DNA of 64,000 nt from assembly GCF_900116615.1 (NCBI RefSeq), contig NZ_FPBF01000011.1, positions 33,698 to 97,697 of the forward strand. Reading direction: 5' to 3'. Both the position numbers and the translations under genes were made by a program. The notes below the pieces were generated by a model. It was not told where the DNA came from. It saw only the letters and a list, made by a program, of their open reading frames with translations, and made no database searches. Source of the DNA: Algoriphagus locisalis. Its GTDB lineage: Bacteria; Bacteroidota; Bacteroidia; Cytophagales; Cyclobacteriaceae. Below, piece after piece: positions 59,953 to 64,000 of the stretch; within the stretch, counting starts at the first letter, position 1, and each line of letters begins with the position of its first letter.

Positions 59953-60348
59953 ATGAATTACAGACTCCCAAAAAGTGAGCGGCTTCATGCCGACAAACTT
60001 ATCAAGGAACTTTTTAACGAAGGTTCCTCTTTTTTTTTGTACCCATTCAAAGTCCAATTTTTTGTTAAAAAGGACCAGGAGAGTGGAACCTCTCAGGTGC
60101 TTTTCTCCGTTTCGAAGAAGAAGATAAAAAAAGCGGTAGGCCGAAACTTCGTAAAAAGAAGAATGAGAGAAGCTTACAGGCTTAACAAGTCTTTGATTCC
60201 TTCCACAGCACCGATTATGTCCATTGGTTTAATTTATGTAAGTTCCGATTTGATGGAATTTTCGGAAATTCAGATTAAAGTCATACTGGCTTTAAAGAAA
60301 CTAGCTTCCATCGTAAGTGAAAACCAAGAAAAGCATCATGAAATCTAG
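59953..60348 (+). CDS. rnpA: ribonuclease P protein component
   Basis: 131-residue protein cofactor of RNase P, which processes tRNA 5' ends. It starts MNYRLPKSERLHADKLIKELF, and the central signature KKIKKAVGRNFVKRRMREAYR is the RNA-binding motif (RNR motif). A GTG one codon upstream is an alternative start. Co-transcribed with rpmH. The usual yidD/yidC genes do not follow; an S41 protease gene does. Confidence 0.95.
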   Translation: MNYRLPKSERLHADKLIKELFNEGSSFFLYPFKVQFFVKKDQESGTSQVLFSVSKKKIKKAVGRNFVKRRMREAYRLNKSLIPSTAPIMSIGLIYVSSDLMEFSEIQIKVILALKKLASIVSENQEKHHEI

Positions 60349-60439
60349 AATGATTTAATAGTCACACTTATAAACATGATCGATGCGAGATTTTCCGGAT
60401 AGCTATCGTGACGACCTTTTAAAAATATAATTTAAACAG

Positions 60440-62101
60440 ATGAATAAATCATTGAAAAAATCCCTACTGATCTTCGTTTTGGGGGCTTTTGTACTCACAG
60501 GATTTTTTGCATTCAAAGCCAAAAATGACAAGCTATTCGCCATAGCTAAGAATATTGACATTTTTGCCACACTCATACGAGAGCTGGATTCCTATTATGT
60601 AGATGAAATTAACCCAGATGAGTTGGTGACGATTGGTATCAACGCGATGTTGGAGGAACTTGATCCCTATACTACTTATGTTCCAGAGGAGGATTCTGAG
60701 GATTATCGCATGATGACCACCGGAGAATATGCGGGAATTGGCGCAGTGATAGGCAATAGAGGAGAAGGAAGTATGGTGATTATGCCTTATACCGGTTTCC
60801 CCGCGCAGACTGTTGGTTTGAAGATTGCGGATTACATCCTTAAGATCGATTCCACGGACGTGACCAACCTTGGTACTACTGATGTTTCCGCATTACTGAA
60901 AGGCCCGGCGAATACTCCTGTGCACTTGGTGGTGAAAAGAGATCAGGACACATTGCAGTTTGATGTGATTCGTAAGAAAATTGCAATCAAGAATGTGCCT
61001 TATTATGGTAAATTGGATGAACACACCGGATATATCAAACTCGCTGAATTTACTACCAATGCTTCTACAGAAGTTAGAAATGCGTTGGTTGATTTGAAAA
61101 GCCAGGGAATTGATCGCTTGGTATTAGACGTAAGAGATAACCCGGGTGGACTGGTAAATGAAGCGGTTGAGATTGTTAACCTTTTTATCCCAAAAGGAAA
61201 AGAGGTGGTAAAGACAATCGGCAAGCTCGAAAATGTAAATTACACTTATAAGACCACCAAAACTCCAGTAGATAAAGATATTCCTATGGTAGTTTTGCTC
61301 AATGAGCATAGTGCTTCTGCTTCAGAAATTGTAGCAGGCACTCTTCAGGACTACGACCGTGCAGTTTTGCTTGGCAGGAAATCGTTTGGGAAAGGACTAG
61401 TACAAACCACCGTTCCGCTTACGTATAATGCTCAGATGAAAGTTACTACTGCCAAATACTACATTCCAAGCGGTAGGTGTATTCAGGCGATTGACTATTT
61501 GCAGAGCCGAGAAAACGACGAGTTGGTTACAGTTCCTGATTCCCTGCGTAAAGCATTCAAAACCAAAAATGGTAGAACTGTTTTGGATGGGGCGGGTATT
61601 GAGCCAGATAAAGAGGTGGAGCAAAGAAGCTATGCGCCCATATCTTATAGTTTAGTGGCCAGAAATCATGTATTTGATTATGGAACCAAGTATTTCTATG
61701 AACATAAGGAGATTGCTGATCCAGCCAGTTTTGAGATATCAGATTCAGATTATGCTGATTTCGTGAGTTGGCTGGAAGGCAAAGAATACGATTACACCAC
61801 TTTTTTGGAGAAATCTGTGGAGGATATGCGTAAGAATGCGGAGAAAGTCGATTACTACGATGAGATCAAAGCTCAAATTGATTCTTTAGAAAAAAGAGTA
61901 AATCATAGTAAAGAGCAGGATCTGGTGACTAATAAAGAGGAGATCAAGAAAATACTATCTCAGGAAATAGTTTCAAGATATTATTTCCAAGAAGGAATGA
62001 TAGAGTCCGGATTGCAGGACGATGAAGTGGTCGATTTGGCTAGGGAATTTCTCAAAGATCCTGCAAAAGTTAAATCAGTATTGACAGCTTCTTCAAAGTA
62101 A
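60440..62101 (+). CDS. S41 family carboxy-terminal processing peptidase
   Basis: 553 residues with an N-terminal signal/anchor (LKKSLLIFVLGAFVLTGFFAF). A PDZ domain spans about residues 85-165 (GIGAVIGNRG, GFPAQTVGLKIADYILKIDSTDV). The tail-specific protease core follows, with LVLDVRDNPGGLVNEAVEIVNLFIP, NEHSASASEIVAGTLQDY (catalytic Ser) and GRKSFGKGLVQ (catalytic Lys). A C-terminal helical extension of about 150 residues is present. It acts in the periplasm on protein C-termini. Five bases upstream of tsaB, probably one operon. Confidence 0.94.
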   Translation: MNKSLKKSLLIFVLGAFVLTGFFAFKAKNDKLFAIAKNIDIFATLIRELDSYYVDEINPDELVTIGINAMLEELDPYTTYVPEEDSEDYRMMTTGEYAGIGAVIGNRGEGSMVIMPYTGFPAQTVGLKIADYILKIDSTDVTNLGTTDVSALLKGPANTPVHLVVKRDQDTLQFDVIRKKIAIKNVPYYGKLDEHTGYIKLAEFTTNASTEVRNALVDLKSQGIDRLVLDVRDNPGGLVNEAVEIVNLFIPKGKEVVKTIGKLENVNYTYKTTKTPVDKDIPMVVLLNEHSASASEIVAGTLQDYDRAVLLGRKSFGKGLVQTTVPLTYNAQMKVTTAKYYIPSGRCIQAIDYLQSRENDELVTVPDSLRKAFKTKNGRTVLDGAGIEPDKEVEQRSYAPISYSLVARNHVFDYGTKYFYEHKEIADPASFEISDSDYADFVSWLEGKEYDYTTFLEKSVEDMRKNAEKVDYYDEIKAQIDSLEKRVNHSKEQDLVTNKEEIKKILSQEIVSRYYFQEGMIESGLQDDEVVDLAREFLKDPAKVKSVLTASSK

Positions 62102-62106
62102 AGCAG

Positions 62107-62796
62107 ATGGCAATTATTCTCTCTATAGAGACTTCTACCCCCATTTGTTCCGTTGCGTTGCATCGAGAGGGTAAAATATTAGGTGAGAAATCGCTGGATG
62201 TACCAGGTGTGCATTCGGAAAAGTTAATGGGGATGATTGATTCCCTGTTGCACGAATGCCAGCTTTCGATAGAGGATGTAACTGCTGTGGCAGTGTCTGA
62301 GGGGCCTGGGTCTTATACAGGGCTGAGAATTGGAGTTTCCGTTGCGAAGGGATTGGCATTTGGCGGTGATATACCTTTGATTGCAATCAGCACTCTGAAA
62401 GCACTTTCTTATGGTGCTAGTTCGCAGGTAGAAGAATCAGGGTTGATTGTAGCTATGCTAGATGCACGCCGGATGGAAGTATATCGGGAAGTGTTCGATC
62501 ATAACTTGAAATCTTTGGAAAAACTTGACTCCGAAATAATCGATGAGAATTCCTATTCAGAATTACTTTCTAGTGGAAAAGTATATTTTGTAGGAGATGC
62601 GGTAAAGAAAGTATCGGAGGTTTTGGTGCATCCCAATGCTGTTTTTCTGGATGTTTCTATCTCAGCAGATTATGTTGGGGTATTGGCGCACCAGAAGTTT
62701 CAAAAGGATGAATTTGCCGACTTGGCTTATTTCGTTCCAAATTACCTGAAGGAGTTTAAAGCCCTTCAATCCAAAAAGAATCCCTTGTTGATATGA
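62107..62796 (+). CDS. tsaB: tRNA N6-threonylcarbamoyladenosine synthesis subunit TsaB
   Basis: 229-residue ASKHA-fold protein that partners TsaD in t6A37 formation on ANN-decoding tRNAs. Signatures: IILSIETSTPICSVAL at the start, PGVHSEKLMGMIDSLL, VSEGPGSYTGLRIGVSVAKGLAFG (P-loop-like) and VAMLDARRMEVY near 115. The stop codon overlaps the next start (ATGA). Confidence 0.95.
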   Translation: MAIILSIETSTPICSVALHREGKILGEKSLDVPGVHSEKLMGMIDSLLHECQLSIEDVTAVAVSEGPGSYTGLRIGVSVAKGLAFGGDIPLIAISTLKALSYGASSQVEESGLIVAMLDARRMEVYREVFDHNLKSLEKLDSEIIDENSYSELLSSGKVYFVGDAVKKVSEVLVHPNAVFLDVSISADYVGVLAHQKFQKDEFADLAYFVPNYLKEFKALQSKKNPLLI

Positions 62797-63302
62797 GTGA
62801 TATAGTAAATAGAGTAGCTAGTAGTCCTATTATTACGGTTAATCTGGAGGAAATTTATCCAAAGGAAGAACGCGTGATTTTTGACCTAAAGCCATTTCTT
62901 TTCCAAGAGTTAATTCTTAGGGAAAAGGAGTTTAGGGCAGCCCTTAAAGAAATTGATTGGACTCAGTATAGAAATAAGTGGGTGGCGATCACTTGCACTG
63001 CAGATGCTATTGTGCCCAATTGGGCATTTATGTTGGTAGCGACTTATCTAGACCCTTCTGCTCGCGGCTATGCGATTGGGGATCTGAAAGAGCTTGAAGT
63101 GATGATTTCCGAAGATTGTTTGAGGAAATTAGAGTTGGCTTCATTCAATGATAGGCCAGTTGTAGTCAAAGGGTGTAGTGATTTTCCGATTCCTCTATTC
63201 GCCTATGGCAAAATAATTTCCCTTATACAGCCCCGTGCAAAATCCATTATGTATGGTGAGCCCTGTAGTACAGTTCCGCTCTACAAAAAACAAAAGTCCT
63301 GA
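62793..63302 (+). CDS. DUF2480 family protein
   Basis: 169 residues, no signal peptide. DUF2480 features: IVNRVASSPIITVNLEEIYP at the start, WVAITCTADAIVPNWAFMLVATYL in the middle, and VVVKGCSDFPIPLFAYGKIISLIQPRAKSIMYGEPCSTVPLYK at the end. Restricted to Bacteroidota and uncharacterised. Translationally coupled to tsaB by a four-base overlap; a role in translation is possible but unproven. Confidence 0.88.
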   Translation: MSDIVNRVASSPIITVNLEEIYPKEERVIFDLKPFLFQELILREKEFRAALKEIDWTQYRNKWVAITCTADAIVPNWAFMLVATYLDPSARGYAIGDLKELEVMISEDCLRKLELASFNDRPVVVKGCSDFPIPLFAYGKIISLIQPRAKSIMYGEPCSTVPLYKKQKS

Positions 63303-63359
63303 TAATTAAAGGACTGTGAAAAAGACGCTGATTTTTCTCGATTTTCTTTGTCTTGGTTC

Positions 63360-63389
63360 TTGCCCTTAAATAAAAAAGGTAGATATTTG
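63360..63389 (+). promoter_or_regulatory. rRNA promoter P1
   Basis: TTG (63360-63362), 19 bases, then GATATTTG (63382-63389) followed by CACTCCC. One mismatch in the -7 box (G for the first T). Confidence 0.55.
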
Positions 63390-63506
63390 CACTCCCAAAC
63401 GACGCAGACGGTGTCAGGGCAGGAGCGGAGATCGGCTCTAAAAGGGTTTGAAAAAAGAATAGGAAATTAATTTAGCTGCGGGGCTAGGAAGTCAAAAGAG
63501 AGTTCT

Positions 63507-63514
63507 TACCTTTG
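63507..63514 (+). promoter_or_regulatory. rRNA promoter P2 (-7 element)
   Basis: TACCTTTG followed by CGCACCC. No TTG at the -33 distance, so its activity is less certain than P3. Confidence 0.5.
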
Positions 63515-63594
63515 CGCACCCATCTGAAGAGGCGGGGATAAAGCATCGAGGGATTAGCCTTCGAAAACTTTCAGAATTATTTTCACAAAGGTTA

Positions 63595-63624
63595 TTGCGG
63601 TTTAAAAATAAGCTCTTACCTTTG
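63595..63624 (+). promoter_or_regulatory. rRNA promoter P3
   Basis: TTG (63595-63597), 19 bases, TACCTTTG (63617-63624), then CACTCCC. Strong match to the Bacteroidota consensus and nearest to the 16S gene. Confidence 0.7.
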
Positions 63625-63711
63625 CACTCCCTTCAGCAAGGAAGGGGAAAAAACGGAGCGGAAATCGAAAGATTGAGGCATCTGACCAGAACCACAAATG
63701 CGTGGTACTAA

Positions 63712-63720
63712 GTTCTTTGA
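63712..63720 (+). promoter_or_regulatory. boxA-like rRNA antitermination element
   Basis: GTTCTTTGA resembles bacterial boxA (TGCTCTTTA type) and lies in the expected place about 100 bases before 16S. It would bind NusB/S10 once transcribed. Confidence 0.5.
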
Positions 63721-63824
63721 AGTGATGTAAGACGAAAAAAATAGTAACCTGAGAACAGACAGGGAGACGTTGATAAGATTTGCTTCGTGCGGTTTTATTG
63801 ACAGTGTATAAATAATGATAATTT

Positions 63825-64000
<176 letters not shown>

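Larger units (their letters stand above)
63303..63824 (+). other. 522-base rRNA operon promoter and leader region
   Basis: No protein gene. It holds three promoter-like sites (63360-63389, 63507-63514, 63595-63624). Each ends in TTTGC followed by a short C-rich block. G/A-rich transcribed segments with a shared GGAGCGGA-ATCG motif follow, then a small hairpin ACCAC/GTGGT (63691-63706) and a boxA-like antitermination element (63712-63720). AT-rich DNA precedes the 16S start. Confidence 0.8.

Noticed and set aside
59600..60450. Replication origin near rpmH-rnpA
   Set aside because: No dnaA, dnaN, gyrB or cluster of DnaA boxes was seen around the pair.
63295..63315. Terminator after DUF2480
   Set aside because: The AGTCCT/AGGACT stem is only 6 bp and is followed by GTGAAAAAG rather than T residues.

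Overview
The window reads as chromosome of a Bacteroidota bacterium, most likely order Cytophagales, family Cyclobacteriaceae (Algoriphagus-like). Four things point there. The 16S rRNA that begins near position 63825 has Cytophagales-type sequence. Promoters follow the Bacteroidota pattern TTTG-N19-TAnnTTTG. Leaders lack Shine-Dalgarno signals. Proteins include a type IX secretion C-terminal sorting domain, a PorD-like DUF4835 protein, DUF5723, DUF2480 and a fused-subunit E1 dehydrogenase. Taxonomy below family level is inference. No transposase, integrase, phage gene, tRNA or CRISPR array was seen.

Layout. 1-8430 is mostly minus strand after a truncated plus-strand gene: a MscS channel, a large anchored DUF3352-like/propeller protein, malate dehydrogenase with a strong terminator, and a tilS/cNMP-binding pair. 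8478-17176 is a conserved plus-strand block: OstA-like protein, a T9SS cargo, then bamD-rpoZ-coaBC-porD-like-recN, then fabI. 17311-22622 holds an amidohydrolase, an alpha/beta hydrolase, and a MarR-YceI-VOC dioxygenase-carboxylesterase set resembling quinone or electrophile detoxification. 22820-24194 is a DUF4143 ATPase gene bracketed by two copies of a 44-bp palindromic array. 24202-28457 is sbcCD, followed by rlpA and a three-gene RND efflux operon (29158-36469). The last permease gene ends inside a dispersed repeat.

36392 to about 51100 looks accessory. It holds diverged repeats, two beta-propeller lipoproteins, a second DUF4143 ATPase, two glycosidase-like secreted proteins, outer-membrane barrels, a ParDE and a RelBE toxin-antitoxin pair, with E1 dehydrogenase and rimO as housekeeping islands. 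51230-63302 returns to core genes: GNAT-like protein, PfkB kinase, an M16 peptidase pair with a duplicated C-terminal domain, M61 peptidase, rpmH-rnpA, an S41 protease, tsaB and DUF2480. The window ends in an rRNA operon with three tandem promoter-like sites and the first 176 bases of 16S.

Cooperation. BamD, the OstA-like protein, RlpA, the PorD-like protein and the sorting-domain protein serve envelope biogenesis. RecN and SbcCD serve double-strand-break processing. TilS, RimO, TsaB, RnpA, L34 and rRNA serve translation. The least explained feature is the ATPase gene with matching palindromic arrays at both ends. A second, unrelated inverted repeat lies at the start of the other ATPase of the same family.
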